Assembly (NCBI RefSeq): GCF_026719745.1
Contig: NZ_JAPPRQ010000052.1
Coordinates: forward strand, 52,554 to 116,553
Origin: Clostridium sp. ZS2-4
GTDB lineage: Bacteria; Bacillota; Clostridia; Clostridiales; Clostridiaceae
Length of the DNA: 64,000 nucleotides
Direction: 5' to 3'
The notes under the pieces were generated by a model, which made no database searches, was not told the origin of the DNA, and worked only from the letters and a program-made list of their open reading frames with translations. The position numbers were made by a program, and so were the translations under genes. Below, one piece after another: positions 39,715-49,830 of this stretch; position 1 is the stretch's first letter, and every line of letters starts with the position of its first letter.

Positions 39715-40719
39715 TCATTCTTGTTGTCCATAAGCTTCTTTAAAATCTTCAATAAACTTCATATATTGTTCTTGCTCAGAAATTAAAGTTTGAATTTTTT
39801 TATTGAAAGTATTATTAGCCCAACTTACTTCATTGTAATAATATCTATTACCTAATCTCCAGAATCGTTGTGGAAACAATAAGAATGCAAATAATACTCT
39901 GTATTCTTCTTTACTTAATGGACTAACCTCATTATATGCATCAATAATTATGTTTGCACATTGTATATTCCACTCCCTTCTCTTTAACACTTTGCCCATA
40001 AAATTAGATATATCATATACTCTTACTTCTCTTTTACAATAATCAAAATCTATTATATTTACTTGATTATTTTCATCCATAATTATGTTATGGTAAGTAT
40101 AATCATGGTGACAAAAACTCTTTTCTTCCTCTGTAACTCTGCATATATCCAAGTAATTTGAATCATTCAAAACCTTTAATGCTCTTTTGCCTAATTTTTT
40201 GTAAAATTCAACACTCTTCACATAATTAAAATCAAAGTCACCTTTTCTGCTCCTTTTTCTGGACATATCTCTCATTTTGTCTAAAGCTCTAACTCTTTTT
40301 TCCATTAGATGCGGCCATCTTCCTAAATCTGTTTTTAATTTGCTATTTTCAGGAGGATCATATCCTTTAGAAGCTAAGTGCATATGTGCAAGAGCTTTAG
40401 CAGCCATTATAATGTCATCATTATCATGAAAATCACATTCCCTTCCTTCAAGCCACTGGGATAAGGTATATACATCCTCATTCACAAGAGCATATGGTTC
40501 TCCTTCAATATTCAAATCATACTTATCTACATATTCAAAACCATTATTTATTAAATGTTCTTTAGCCGCATATACAAAATATAATTTTTGAACTCCATAA
40601 TTAATTCTTTTTAAGCACTTCATTCCTTTATTAGTTTTTAAAAAATATACTCCTTTATTAGGCTTAATACTTTCAATTCTAATATCAAATTGTCTCTCTA
40701 TTTCAAACTCCCTCATCAT
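39715..40719 (-). CDS. CotS family spore coat protein (kinase-like fold)
   Basis: This 334-residue protein has the aminoglycoside-phosphotransferase/choline-kinase-like fold of CotS and YutH proteins. The catalytic loop FCHHDYTYHN and the metal-binding IIDFDYC are intact, so phosphotransfer is possible. In Bacillus CotS is an inner spore coat protein made under sigma-K. GGGGAGGCGG precedes the ATG. It is divergent from a GT4 glycosyltransferase gene, the same arrangement as at 51.8 kb and reminiscent of cotS-cotSA. Confidence 0.88.
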   Translation of the reverse strand: MMREFEIERQFDIRIESIKPNKGVYFLKTNKGMKCLKRINYGVQKLYFVYAAKEHLINNGFEYVDKYDLNIEGEPYALVNEDVYTLSQWLEGRECDFHDNDDIIMAAKALAHMHLASKGYDPPENSKLKTDLGRWPHLMEKRVRALDKMRDMSRKRSRKGDFDFNYVKSVEFYKKLGKRALKVLNDSNYLDICRVTEEEKSFCHHDYTYHNIIMDENNQVNIIDFDYCKREVRVYDISNFMGKVLKRREWNIQCANIIIDAYNEVSPLSKEEYRVLFAFLLFPQRFWRLGNRYYYNEVSWANNTFNKKIQTLISEQEQYMKFIEDFKEAYGQQE

Positions 40720-40861
40720 TTTTACCGCCTCCCCTATAAATTTATATGTAAATAAAAATTTATTTAGAATATAATTTTTATTTATAACTAATTAACATTT
40801 TTTATAAAGCATCAATATAATGAAATTATAATAAACTATCACTTTTTTGAAGGGATGCAAT

Positions 40862-41989
40862 ATGAAAATAGGAATAGATTCTAGAGCTGCAAAATGCTAT
40901 AGAGGAACAGGTATTGGTACCTATTCATATCAGCTGATTAATTCACTAAATAAAATAGATTCACATAATGAATATTTACTTTTTATGCCTGAAAGTAATA
41001 ACCTTTCTATAAAATTTAATCAAAATTTTATTATTAAAAATATTAGTCAGAATATGAATGGTAACTTTTGGGATGAAGTTAACATTCCCAATATCCTTAA
41101 AATTAAAGATATTGACTTATATCATGTTCCTCAAAATGGCATTGGTTTACCAAAAACAAAAGCATGCCCCTTTGTAATTACTTTACATGATATTATCCCA
41201 TATAAAATGCCTGAAACAGTTGGCGAACAATATCTAAAGATATTTACTAAAGAAATTCCAAGGATAATTCCTATGTGTGATGGAATTATAACAGTTTCTC
41301 ATTATTCTAAACAGGATATTGTAAACTATTTTAATTTTCCACCTGAAAAAATATTTGTAACTCATCTAGCTAATGAAGATATTTATAAGCCATTAAATAA
41401 ACATACTTGTAAAGAATTTATAAAAAAAACTTATGCCATAGAGGATGATTATATTCTGTACGTAGGAGGGTTTAGTCCACGAAAAAATATCGTAGGTTTA
41501 ATTGACGCCTTTAGTAAACTTATTTCCAAATCTAAAAATACAAAAATTAAATTAGTTATTGCAGGTTCAAAAGGGAAATCCTACAGCAAATACAAAAAAA
41601 AAGCCGAGGATTTAAGAATAGAAAACAATGTTATTTTTCCTGGTTTTATCCCTCTAGAACATATGCCGATTCTATATAACGCCTCTAAAATTTTTGTTTA
41701 TCCTTCTCTATATGAAGGCTTTGGCTTGCCTCCAATTGAAGCTATGGCTTGCGGCATACCAATAATAGCTTCTAATCTTACCTCCATTCCAGAAGTAGTA
41801 GGGGATGCAGCTATGCTTATAAATCCTTATGACATAGAAGAACTAAGTAATGCTATGTATTATATAATCGAAAATAAAACTTTAGAAAACCAATTAATAA
41901 AAAAATCTCTACTGCGAAGCTCTCATTTTAACTGGATAAAAACTGCTGAAAAAACTAAAAAAGCTTATGAAAGTATTATCACATACTAA
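40862..41989 (+). CDS. GT4 glycosyltransferase (CotSA-like)
   Basis: This 375-residue protein is a GT-B family 4 glycosyltransferase. The N-terminal domain begins [21 protein letters not shown]; the nucleotide-sugar domain has [10 protein letters not shown] and the E-x7-E motif in [17 protein letters not shown]. The donor and acceptor are unknown; Bacillus CotSA is a spore coat member of the same family. I chose the ATG at 40862, 6 bases after GAAGGGA. It is paralogous to the gene at 51999 (shared [10 protein letters not shown] and RGTGIGTY). Confidence 0.9.
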   Translation: MKIGIDSRAAKCYRGTGIGTYSYQLINSLNKIDSHNEYLLFMPESNNLSIKFNQNFIIKNISQNMNGNFWDEVNIPNILKIKDIDLYHVPQNGIGLPKTKACPFVITLHDIIPYKMPETVGEQYLKIFTKEIPRIIPMCDGIITVSHYSKQDIVNYFNFPPEKIFVTHLANEDIYKPLNKHTCKEFIKKTYAIEDDYILYVGGFSPRKNIVGLIDAFSKLISKSKNTKIKLVIAGSKGKSYSKYKKKAEDLRIENNVIFPGFIPLEHMPILYNASKIFVYPSLYEGFGLPPIEAMACGIPIIASNLTSIPEVVGDAAMLINPYDIEELSNAMYYIIENKTLENQLIKKSLLRSSHFNWIKTAEKTKKAYESIITY

Positions 41990-41997
41990 AACTTAAT

Positions 41998-42039
41998 ATA
42001 AAATAAGTACCAAAAGTGAACTTTTGGTACTTATTTTAT
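41998..42039 (+). terminator. Bidirectional terminator between GT4 and mnmA
   Basis: A perfect 19-bp stem (41998-42016 with 42021-42039) with a 4-base loop lies between convergent genes and has A/T-rich ends. Confidence 0.9.
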
Positions 42040-42050
42040 GCTTATAAATA

Positions 42051-43133
42051 TTAATCCAAAACAATCTTATCAATTATACCACCACCAAGCATATAATCTC
42101 CATTATAAAATACAACAGACTGTCCTTTAGTTATTGCTCTTTGCTTTTGTTCAAAAACAACTTTAATACTTTGATTTTCCATAGGATATATGACTGCTTT
42201 AGACGGCCTTGCTGAATATCTTATTTTAACTTCTATCTCCAAAGGCTCTTTTAAGGCATCAAAAGGAATAAAATTTATATCTTTTGCAATAAGCTTAGTA
42301 TTAAAAATCTCCTCTTCACTTCCTAGAACAACTTCATTTTTCCATGGAATTATGTCCGTTACATACATAGGTGTACCTGAAGCTATTCCTAGACCTTTAC
42401 GCTGACCTATAGTATAATAAACAATTCCCTTATGTTTTCCAAGTATATTTCCATCTTTATCAACAAAGTTTCCTTCCTTAACTTTATCTCCTACTTGGTC
42501 TTTTATATATTTACCATGATTATTATCATATATAAAACAAATCTCTTGACTGTCTTTTTTATTGTGAACTCTCAATCCGATTTCCTTTGCAATTTCTCTG
42601 ATTTCACTTTTACGATACTCACCACAAGGCATTAAAGTATGTGCCAACTGATATTGAGTTAAGTTATATAAAGCATAAGTTTGATCCTTGGTATCATCTT
42701 CTGCTTTTTTTATTAAATATCTGTCCTCAGCCTTTTCAATTCTAGCATAGTGTCCAGTAGCTACATAATCAGCTCCTATAGCTTGAGCTTTCTTTAAAAA
42801 AGCATCAAATTTTATAAATTTATTGCAAGCGATACATGGATTAGGAGTTCTTCCTTCCATATATTCATCGATAAAATAGTCTATAACATCTTTTTTAAAA
42901 GCTTCTTTAAAATTCATAACATAGAAAGGAATTTCCAACTTATCTGCTACTCTTCTCGCATCATCTACTGCACTTAAAGAACAGCATCCACCTTCCCTTA
43001 TTTCTGCTTCTTCATCACTTTGCCATATTTGCATAGTAACACCTATAACATCATAACCTTGTTTTTTTAAAAGATAAGCAGCTACAGAACTATCTACACC
43101 TCCACTCATACCAACCACTACTTTTTTACTCAC
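42051..43133 (-). CDS. mnmA: tRNA-specific 2-thiouridylase
   Basis: This 360-residue PP-loop enzyme puts sulfur on U34 of Lys, Glu and Gln tRNAs. Visible are [15 protein letters not shown], the first catalytic Cys in [12 protein letters not shown] and the second in SQEICFI, with a C-terminal beta domain. I chose the GTG at 43133, 6 bases after AGAGGTG and 5 bases past the nifS stop. NifS upstream is the likely sulfur donor, as in Bacillus YrvO-MnmA. Confidence 0.95.
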   Translation of the reverse strand: MSKKVVVGMSGGVDSSVAAYLLKKQGYDVIGVTMQIWQSDEEAEIREGGCCSLSAVDDARRVADKLEIPFYVMNFKEAFKKDVIDYFIDEYMEGRTPNPCIACNKFIKFDAFLKKAQAIGADYVATGHYARIEKAEDRYLIKKAEDDTKDQTYALYNLTQYQLAHTLMPCGEYRKSEIREIAKEIGLRVHNKKDSQEICFIYDNNHGKYIKDQVGDKVKEGNFVDKDGNILGKHKGIVYYTIGQRKGLGIASGTPMYVTDIIPWKNEVVLGSEEEIFNTKLIAKDINFIPFDALKEPLEIEVKIRYSARPSKAVIYPMENQSIKVVFEQKQRAITKGQSVVFYNGDYMLGGGIIDKIVLD

Positions 43134-43138
43134 TTTTT

Positions 43139-44317
43139 TCACCTCTGTTTGTTTAACTCTTGCCATTCTGAACTTAGTTTTCTAATTCTTTCAATTATAT
43201 TTGGTATTTCTTCAAGTAAATAATTTATCTCTTCCTCTGTAGTTTTTTCACCCATAGAAAACCTTACAGAACTTTTCAACATATCCTCAGGTACTTCTAT
43301 TGCGGCAAGTACATGAGATGGTTCAACTGCTCCAGCTGAACATGCACTTCCACTTGAAGCATGTATACCTATACTGTCTAAAGTTATAAAAAGAGCTTCT
43401 TCATCTACGAATTTAAAGCTTATATTTACATTGCTGGGTAGTCGACTTTCTCCTATAGGTCCATTTAATTTAACATAAGGTATTTTTAAAAATCCATTTA
43501 TTAATTTATCTCTTAGATAACTTAATCTGTTCATTTCTTCACTTAAATTTTCTGAAACTAATTGTATTGCCTTTCCCATTCCTACGATACCAGCCATATT
43601 TTCTGTGCCGCTTCTTTTACCTCTTTCTTGACTTCCACCATGAATCAAATTATGTATCTTTATTCCTTTTCTTATATAAAGAGCTCCAATACCTTTTGGT
43701 CCATAAAACTTGTGAGCAGACATAGATAATAAATCTATGTTCATATCCTGAACACTTACTGGTATATGCCCTACTGCCTGAACTGCATCTGTGTGAAACA
43801 CCACATTTTTTTCTCTACAAATTTTCCCTATTTCTTTTATAGGCTGAATACTCCCAATTTCATTATTGGCAAACATTATAGAAACTAAAATAGTATTCTC
43901 CTTAATTACATTTTTTAATTCGTCTAAATTTATCATACCTTCTTTATCTACAGATAAATAAGTAATTTCAAATCCCTGGCTCTGCAAATACTCACAGGTA
44001 TTTAATACAGCATCATGCTCTATTTTTGTAGTAATAATATGATTTCCTTTATCCTTATTAGCAAAAGCTACTCCCTTTATTGCCCAGTTATCTGATTCAG
44101 AACCTCCTGATGTAAAAAATATTTCCTCCTCAAGTGCATTTATAGTTTCTGCAATCCTCATTTTAGATTTACCTATAGCTTTTTTCGACTTTCTCGCCAT
44201 CCTGTATAGAGCAGATGGATTTGCAAACTCTTCTTTTAAATAAGGGAGCATTTCTTCTAAGACTTTATCCTTTATATAAGTTGTAGCAGCATAATCTATA
44301 TATATCTTCTCTTTCAT
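43139..44317 (-). CDS. Cysteine desulfurase (NifS/IscS-like)
   Basis: This 392-residue PLP enzyme releases sulfur from cysteine. The PLP lysine is in [15 protein letters not shown], and the catalytic Cys is in the loop [15 protein letters not shown]. The N-terminus IYIDYAATT is typical of the family. It lies directly upstream of mnmA, so tRNA thiolation is its most likely role; Fe-S assembly is also possible. No iscU or nifU is adjacent. Confidence 0.93.
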   Translation of the reverse strand: MKEKIYIDYAATTYIKDKVLEEMLPYLKEEFANPSALYRMARKSKKAIGKSKMRIAETINALEEEIFFTSGGSESDNWAIKGVAFANKDKGNHIITTKIEHDAVLNTCEYLQSQGFEITYLSVDKEGMINLDELKNVIKENTILVSIMFANNEIGSIQPIKEIGKICREKNVVFHTDAVQAVGHIPVSVQDMNIDLLSMSAHKFYGPKGIGALYIRKGIKIHNLIHGGSQERGKRSGTENMAGIVGMGKAIQLVSENLSEEMNRLSYLRDKLINGFLKIPYVKLNGPIGESRLPSNVNISFKFVDEEALFITLDSIGIHASSGSACSAGAVEPSHVLAAIEVPEDMLKSSVRFSMGEKTTEEEINYLLEEIPNIIERIRKLSSEWQELNKQR

Positions 44318-44398
44318 TTTATTTATAAAGGCTGCTTAAATTTGCAACCTTCTGTCTCTCCTTTCTTATATCTAAATTAATATTTGTAAGAAAATAAT

Positions 44399-44440
44399 AT
44401 GGAAGAAAGGATACCTTATAATAATATTCCTTTCTTCCAT
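44399..44440 (-). terminator. Terminator after cysK
   Basis: A perfect 13-bp stem ATGGAAGAAAGGA/TCCTTTCTTCCAT (44399-44411 with 44428-44440) lies 13 bases past the cysK stop. It may separate cysK from nifS or attenuate read-through. Confidence 0.8.
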
Positions 44441-44452
44441 TATTGTTCCCTT

Positions 44453-45382
44453 TTATTCTTCAAATAAATCAGTTGATAAATATCTTGCTCCTGTATCCGG
44501 TAACAATACAACTATATTCTTGTCTTTATTTTCTTCTTTTTTAGCAATTTCCTTTGCTGCATAAAGTGCTGCTCCTGAAGAAATTCCAACTAACATTCCT
44601 TCTGTTTTAGCTATTTCTCTAGCAGCTTCATAAGCCTCATCATTACTTACTTTAACTATTTCATCTATTACATTAGTATCTAAAACACTTGGTATAAAGC
44701 CAGCACCTATTCCTTGAATTTTATGAGCTCCTGCTTGTTCTCCTGATAATACCGCTGAATCCTTAGGCTCAATAGCTATAATTTTTATATTTGGATTTTT
44801 CTTTTTTAAACCTCTGCCAACTCCTGTTATAGTTCCACCTGTTCCAACTCCAGCAACAAAAATATCCACTTTGCCATCTGTATCGCTCCAAATTTCTTCC
44901 GCAGTTGTTTTCTCATGAGCATCTGCATTTGCAGGATTGTTAAATTGCTGTGGAATAAAAGAATTTTCTATTTCTTTATTTAGTTCCTCAGCTTTTTCAA
45001 TTGCTCCTTTCATACCTTGTGCTGCAGGAGTTAAGACCAATTCTGCTCCATATGCTTTTAGCATTTTTCTTCTTTCTATACTCATAGATTCTGGCATAGT
45101 TATTAGTAATCTATTCCCTTTTACAGCCGCAGCTAAAGCTAATCCTACTCCAGTATTTCCACTGGTAGATTCAATAATTACAGTATCTTTATTTATTATT
45201 CCCTTCTTCTCAGCTTCTTCTAACATAGCAAAACCAACTCTATCTTTAACACTGCCTGCTGGATTAAAATATTCTACTTTAGCAATCAAATTTGCTTTTA
45301 ATTCATTATTATCCTTATAATTAGCTAACTCTACTAAAGGCGTGTTTCCTATTAATTCAATTAGATTTTTTGCAATTTTCAT
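44453..45382 (-). CDS. cysK: Cysteine synthase A
   Basis: This 309-residue PLP enzyme makes cysteine from O-acetylserine and sulfide. The PLP lysine lies in NPAGSVKDRVGFAML; the substrate loop is ESTSGNTGVGLAL and the PLP-phosphate loop GTGGTITGVG. I chose the ATG at 45382, 8 bases after GGGAGG; the TTG two codons before is too near that site. It lies downstream of an Rrf2 regulator gene. Confidence 0.95.
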   Translation of the reverse strand: MKIAKNLIELIGNTPLVELANYKDNNELKANLIAKVEYFNPAGSVKDRVGFAMLEEAEKKGIINKDTVIIESTSGNTGVGLALAAAVKGNRLLITMPESMSIERRKMLKAYGAELVLTPAAQGMKGAIEKAEELNKEIENSFIPQQFNNPANADAHEKTTAEEIWSDTDGKVDIFVAGVGTGGTITGVGRGLKKKNPNIKIIAIEPKDSAVLSGEQAGAHKIQGIGAGFIPSVLDTNVIDEIVKVSNDEAYEAAREIAKTEGMLVGISSGAALYAAKEIAKKEENKDKNIVVLLPDTGARYLSTDLFEE

Positions 45383-45538
45383 TTTCAATTCCTCCCGAAT
45401 TATTTTTATTATTCCTATAGTTTTTATAGGTTTTATTTTTAAAATTTTTTACTAACTATACATATAACTTTAAAGATTATCTTTTATAAAAACTTTACAA
45501 ATGCAAATATCTTTCACTTTAAATTTAAAGTCCTTTAT

Positions 45539-45976
45539 CTAAATATAATACATATATCCACCAGAAATAGATTTATTATACTCAGAAACCAAATCCTCTA
45601 AAGTAATTGAATTGACTACCATATCAATACTTTCATTAAGTTTACTCCATATACTATTGTTTATACATTCTTCAATTTTATCATCTATCATATCTTCCGA
45701 ATTTACTACATGCAAACTTCCTTCAAGAGCTCTTAATATATCTCCTACTAATATTTCATGTGTATTTTTTGAAATTATATATCCACCTTGTGGTCCTTTT
45801 ATACTATTGACTATTCCATTTTTCTTTAAAGCAGAAAATATTTGTTCAAGATATCTTTCAGATAAATTTTGTCTATCCGCTATATTCTTTAATGGAATGG
45901 GCTCTTCCCCAGTAGCATTTACAGCAAGATCAACCATTGCCCTTAATCCATATCTTCCTTTAGTAGAAATTTTCAT
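45539..45976 (-). CDS. Rrf2 family transcriptional regulator (CymR-like)
   Basis: This 145-residue protein has the Rrf2 winged helix at the N-terminus (MKISTKGRYGLRAMVDLA, LSERYLEQIFSALKKNGIVNSIKGPQGGY). Only one cysteine is present (EECINN), so the three-Cys cluster of IscR is missing. CymR, which represses sulfur genes together with cysteine synthase, is the better match; adjacency to cysK supports this (inference). A consensus promoter lies just upstream. Confidence 0.88.
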   Translation of the reverse strand: MKISTKGRYGLRAMVDLAVNATGEEPIPLKNIADRQNLSERYLEQIFSALKKNGIVNSIKGPQGGYIISKNTHEILVGDILRALEGSLHVVNSEDMIDDKIEECINNSIWSKLNESIDMVVNSITLEDLVSEYNKSISGGYMYYI

Positions 45977-46016
45977 ATCTAGCTCCTTTCCCTACAACTC
46001 CTATCAATTTACTATG

Positions 46017-46045
46017 ATTATAATTCTATAACGCTCTCTTGTCAA
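46017..46045 (-). promoter_or_regulatory. Consensus sigma-A promoter of the rrf2-cysK block
   Basis: On the minus strand there is TTGACA (46045-46040), a 17-base spacer and TATAAT (46022-46017), about 42 bases before the rrf2 ATG. This is a perfect consensus match and the clearest housekeeping promoter in the window. Confidence 0.9.
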
Positions 46046-46131
46046 CTATAATCTATATTATTTCAACATCAATTTTTAATATATAAGTTTCAACGAATAC
46101 CCTTAATTGCATTAAAATTCAAAGGATATAA

Positions 46132-46339
46132 ATGATTACTGGACAGTCAAAAGAAATCTTAACATAAACTCTAATATACTGTGGGATACAATATCAACTA
46201 TTCTAAATTGGAAAAATATAAAGAACATCCAAGAGATATTCGTCTTAATACTGAAAAAGCTGCAAAAGCAGGACTAAATTTTTCTAATACAGAAGCTGCT
46301 ATAAAAAAATGTATAAAAGATTATAACTTTAACTTTTAA
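46132..46339 (+). pseudogene. Remnant of an unidentified gene
   Basis: An ATG at 46132 with AAAGGA 5 bases upstream opens only 11 codons (MITGQSKEILT) before a stop. A shifted frame then runs from about 46181 to a TAA at 46339 and encodes 52 well-formed residues, ending KKCIKDYNFNF, with helical, charged composition (HPRDIRLNTEKAAKAG). This looks like the two ends of a deleted or frameshifted gene. I do not recognise the family. The end lies 15 bases from repeat copy 3. Confidence 0.5.
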
Positions 46340-46354
46340 TAAAAATATCATTAA

Positions 46355-46611
46355 ATAAGAATGTTGCGTAGCAACATTCTTATATTACCCAGTCGCCAAT
46401 CACCAATCCCCAGCGTAAAGAAAAAAAATAAAAACAATTAAGAACAATTAGATAAAAATAAATTAAAATAGACTTAAAGATAGATTATATCTACTTTAAG
46501 TCTATTTTGCTTTATTTTAATTTTAGTTTTGCATTAGCAAAACGTCATTGTCTGGGGACTGGAGATTGGCGACTGGTGAGTAGAATAAAATTGTTTCACA
46601 ATTTTATTCTA
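46355..46611. repeat. Nested-hairpin intergenic element, copy 3
   Basis: About 257 bp of non-coding DNA. The left end is a perfect 13-bp hairpin (46355-46367 with 46371-46383, AGAATGTTGC type). The right end is a perfect 13-bp hairpin (46581-46593 with 46599-46611, AGAATAAAATTG type). Subterminal arms CCCAGTCGCCAATCACC (about 46388-46412) and its near complement (46551-46580), a GTTTTGC-ATTA-GCAAAAC stem (46526-46543) and a central stem (about 46465-46508) lie inside. The right hairpin ends exactly with the stop codon of the pfkB-like gene. Confidence 0.88.
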
Positions 46612-47547
46612 TTCTTCCTCTTTAGTTTCTACTTCTATTTTTTCAAGCATTTCTTGAACCTGTTCTAAAGTACAAGCTTTTGTACCATCCAAAGTAACCG
46701 CGGCAGCACCACATGCAGTAGCAAATCTTAAAGCTTCATTAGACTTGTAGTTATTTAATTTACTGTAAACCAAACCTGCTACCATGGAATCTCCAGCACC
46801 TACAGTACTTTTCACATCTACCTTTACTCCTTTTGAATGATAAATCATTTCATCGGTTACAAACAACGATCCTTTTTCTCCAAGAGAAATTAATATATTG
46901 GATACTCCTTCGTTTTGAAGCATCCTTGCAGCTTTTATTAGTTGTTCTTCTGAATCTGATTCTAAATTTAAAAGTCTAACAAGTTCATGATTATTAGGCT
47001 TTATTACATCAGGTTTTCCTTTAATTCCTTCTTTTAATAGTTCTCCATCTGCATCTAAAATAACAAAAGCTCCTTTTTTCTTAGCTATTGTTATAAGCTG
47101 TGCATATATATCTTTAGGCACCGATGGACTTACTCCTCCTGCTAAAACTACTATATCATCCTTATTACACAAATTTTTAAATTCCTCTAAAAATCTATTC
47201 AATTCATTTTCGCTAATTTCAGGTCCAGCTTCATTTATATCTGTATAAACTTTATTTGCAGTATCAACAATTTTTGTATTTGTTCTAGTATTTTCTTTTA
47301 TATGGATAAACCGTGTATCTATTCCTCTAGCCTTCAACTCTTCTATAAATGTTTTTTCCAAATTTCCACCTAAAAATCCTGTACAAATTGAATTAACATT
47401 AAAATTCTTCAATACCTTTGATACATTTATACCTTTTCCACCTATGTCATATCTTAAATTAGATACTCTATTTACCATTCCTAATGTAAAATCCTCTATG
47501 CTTAAAGTCTTATCCATGGCTGGATTTAATGTCACAGTAATTATCAT
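46609..47547 (-). CDS. PfkB family kinase, 1-phosphofructokinase-like
   Basis: This 312-residue sugar kinase belongs to the PfkB family. The N-terminus MIITVTLNPAMDKTLSI and the GGKGINVSKVL motif point to the FruK/LacC branch; the catalytic aspartate is in TVGAGDSMVAG. The likely reaction is phosphorylation of fructose-1-phosphate or tagatose-6-phosphate. No fructose PTS gene is nearby; manA is 58 bp upstream, suggesting a hexose-phosphate role. The stop codon is inside repeat copy 3. Confidence 0.9.
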   Translation of the reverse strand: MIITVTLNPAMDKTLSIEDFTLGMVNRVSNLRYDIGGKGINVSKVLKNFNVNSICTGFLGGNLEKTFIEELKARGIDTRFIHIKENTRTNTKIVDTANKVYTDINEAGPEISENELNRFLEEFKNLCNKDDIVVLAGGVSPSVPKDIYAQLITIAKKKGAFVILDADGELLKEGIKGKPDVIKPNNHELVRLLNLESDSEEQLIKAARMLQNEGVSNILISLGEKGSLFVTDEMIYHSKGVKVDVKSTVGAGDSMVAGLVYSKLNNYKSNEALRFATACGAAAVTLDGTKACTLEQVQEMLEKIEVETKEEE

Positions 47548-47605
47548 AATTTTTTCTACAGCAAAATATTGCCGTTTCCCCCTCTATATTTTATCCATAA
47601 TTTTA

Positions 47606-48586
47606 TTATTTCCTAACTTCTCTCAAAATCTCTTCTTCAACCTTTTTAACATCTGGTACATAACTTTTTAGAAGTTTCATCTCACCTTTAAATGTATATC
47701 CACCTAAAACAGCAGGAATTAATACACTATCGCCTTTTTTTATTTTTTCAATTCCTTCTTTGTAATGAATTTCTCCTTCACCCTCTACACAAGTAAATGC
47801 ATAGAATCTTTCTCTATCACTAATTTCAGTAAAAGATATTTGTACATCATATAGTTCTAATGAAAAATCTTTACCTAAACATAAATAAGATTTGCTGTAT
47901 CCATCTCTCTCTACTAAAATACCAGTACTTTTATTTCCACTCAAGTTAAGGTCAACAACATCTAAAGCCTTATTTATGTGAAGTTCTCTTCCTCTATTAT
48001 AATCATATACCCTGTAAGTAGTATCGCTATTTTGCTGGATTTCTGCAATAATAACTCCCTCACCGATAGCATGAATTAATCCACTTTTAACAAAATAAAC
48101 TTCACCCTTTTTTACAGGAATTCTATTCATGTATTTATCTAAAATTCCTTCTTCAATGGCTTTTTTAAATTGTTCTTTAGTACATCCTTCTTTAGTTCCT
48201 ACAATCAGATTAGCACCTTCAAAAACCTCAACTACATACCAAACCTCGGTTTTTCCCATTTCACCTTCAACTTCTTTTCCATACTTATCATCTGGATGAA
48301 CTTGAACTGATAATTTATCTTTAGCATTTATAAGTTTAATAAGTAACGGGAACCATTCCTTAGAAATTTCAGTTCCTATAAGTTCTTCTCCTTTTAATTC
48401 AATTAGCTTGTCCAATCTAACTCCTTTAAATTCTCCATTTGCAACCACACTTGTTCCATTTGAATGACAAGCTATATCCCAGCTTTCTCCTATATTTCCT
48501 TCAGGTAAATTATCTCTAAATAACTTTAGATCTCTACCGCCCCATATTTTTTCATAATATAAATTTTCAAATTTTAATGGATACAT
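47606..48586 (-). CDS. manA: Mannose-6-phosphate isomerase, class I
   Basis: This 326-residue zinc enzyme interconverts mannose-6-phosphate and fructose-6-phosphate. Visible are the N-terminal YYEKIWGGRDLK, the metal-binding SVQVHPDDKYG, KTEVWYV and a later GLIHAIGEGVIIAEIQQNSDTTYRVYDY. The chosen ATG at 48586 follows GGAGGT by 8 bases; the ATG two codons before is too close to that site. It could supply mannose precursors for surface or spore glycans. Confidence 0.94.
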   Translation of the reverse strand: MYPLKFENLYYEKIWGGRDLKLFRDNLPEGNIGESWDIACHSNGTSVVANGEFKGVRLDKLIELKGEELIGTEISKEWFPLLIKLINAKDKLSVQVHPDDKYGKEVEGEMGKTEVWYVVEVFEGANLIVGTKEGCTKEQFKKAIEEGILDKYMNRIPVKKGEVYFVKSGLIHAIGEGVIIAEIQQNSDTTYRVYDYNRGRELHINKALDVVDLNLSGNKSTGILVERDGYSKSYLCLGKDFSLELYDVQISFTEISDRERFYAFTCVEGEGEIHYKEGIEKIKKGDSVLIPAVLGGYTFKGEMKLLKSYVPDVKKVEEEILREVRK

Positions 48587-48734
48587 TTTCATACCTCCAA
48601 TCATTAATGTTAATATTCACATATTTACCCTAAATTTATAAACTTTCACATTTTATCATATCACTTTTATTTAACAACAGCCACATATCAATGTTCAATT
48701 TACTTCCGTATCAATAATGTGGAAACTTTAGATT

Positions 48735-48790
48735 TTAACATAAAGAAACATTTAAAAAGAAGCTTCTTTTTAAATGTTTCTTTATGTTAA
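48735..48790 (-). terminator. Long perfect palindrome, terminator of a cotS-like gene
   Basis: A perfect 56-base palindrome (two 28-base arms, centre AAGCTT at 48760-48765) spans the stop codon of the cotS-like gene at 48787. It can form a very long AT-rich stem. Confidence 0.85.
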
Positions 48791-49815
48791 CCTATAAGCT
48801 TTTTAAAGTTTTCTAAAAATTCCTTTCTATCTTCCTTAAAAGCATTCTTCTTGATAAATTTAGTCAAGAAAGTTTGGTAATTCCAATCCTTTGTACGTGT
48901 ATAATGTTCCTTAACTATAGTATATATATCCTGTGGGAAAATTAACATCCCATATAAAACTTCTAGCTCTTTTTTATTAAGTTCATTAAACATACAATAA
49001 TTCTTAATAATTATATCAGCTTTCTCTATATCATAAGCAGAACTTTTTTCTACTTTTGTTATGAAGTTGCACAAATCATGTACCTTTAAATCAATAATTG
49101 AATAATCAAAATCTACAAAATAAGCTTTGTTATCTTTTATCAATATATTATGATGAGCTAAATCATGATGGCATAATACTTTCTTATCCTCACTACTGCA
49201 TAATTTATAAAAATAAGACTTTTCTAAAACCTTAATACTTTCTATCATTTCTTTTTTATAATCTTCTATATTACTTAAGAATATTTCATCAAATTCATCT
49301 TTTTCTTTATTTAAAGAAGCTATATTTTTAAACAAATCCATCTCTTCTAATTTTCTTTTAAAACTCTCCAGTATATTACCACAAAAACATCTTTCTCTTT
49401 TTTCATAGTTGAAGCCTTCACAAGCTTTGTGTAATTCTCCTAATCCTTGTGAAGCTATAGTTACATCAATTGGATTGCTGTATTCACTCTCTCTTCCTTC
49501 AATTAAATCCATAACACAGTAAATACCATTTTTGAAATTTACATACACTTTATTATCCTTTGTCCTTTGAAAATTAAATATTCGTGTAAAACCATTTCTT
49601 CTTATATAATCAATACCTGTATTAATAAATTCTAAATCATCAGTATCATAATCTATTTTCTTTAAAATTTTATTGCCTTTGTCCGTAATAAGTATAAATA
49701 CTTTTCTAACAGGTATTACATCTTCTACATTAAAATCATATTCCTTATAAATATCTAAATTTAAATCATATTGAATCAATGCCTTCTTATCTTTATATTT
49801 TCCTTTTTCCATCAT
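48787..49815 (-). CDS. CotS family spore coat protein (kinase-like fold)
   Basis: This 342-residue CotS/YutH-like protein has the kinase-like catalytic loop LCHHDLAHHNILI and the metal motif FVDFDYS intact. The N-lobe has a KILKKIDYD segment in place of the usual phosphate loop. It is the last gene of a four-gene minus-strand cluster (51807 to 48787) of CotS-like proteins. AGAGGG precedes the ATG by 7 bases. Confidence 0.86.
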   Translation of the reverse strand: MMEKGKYKDKKALIQYDLNLDIYKEYDFNVEDVIPVRKVFILITDKGNKILKKIDYDTDDLEFINTGIDYIRRNGFTRIFNFQRTKDNKVYVNFKNGIYCVMDLIEGRESEYSNPIDVTIASQGLGELHKACEGFNYEKRERCFCGNILESFKRKLEEMDLFKNIASLNKEKDEFDEIFLSNIEDYKKEMIESIKVLEKSYFYKLCSSEDKKVLCHHDLAHHNILIKDNKAYFVDFDYSIIDLKVHDLCNFITKVEKSSAYDIEKADIIIKNYCMFNELNKKELEVLYGMLIFPQDIYTIVKEHYTRTKDWNYQTFLTKFIKKNAFKEDRKEFLENFKKLIG

Positions 49816-49830
49816 CCCCTCACCCTCTTT

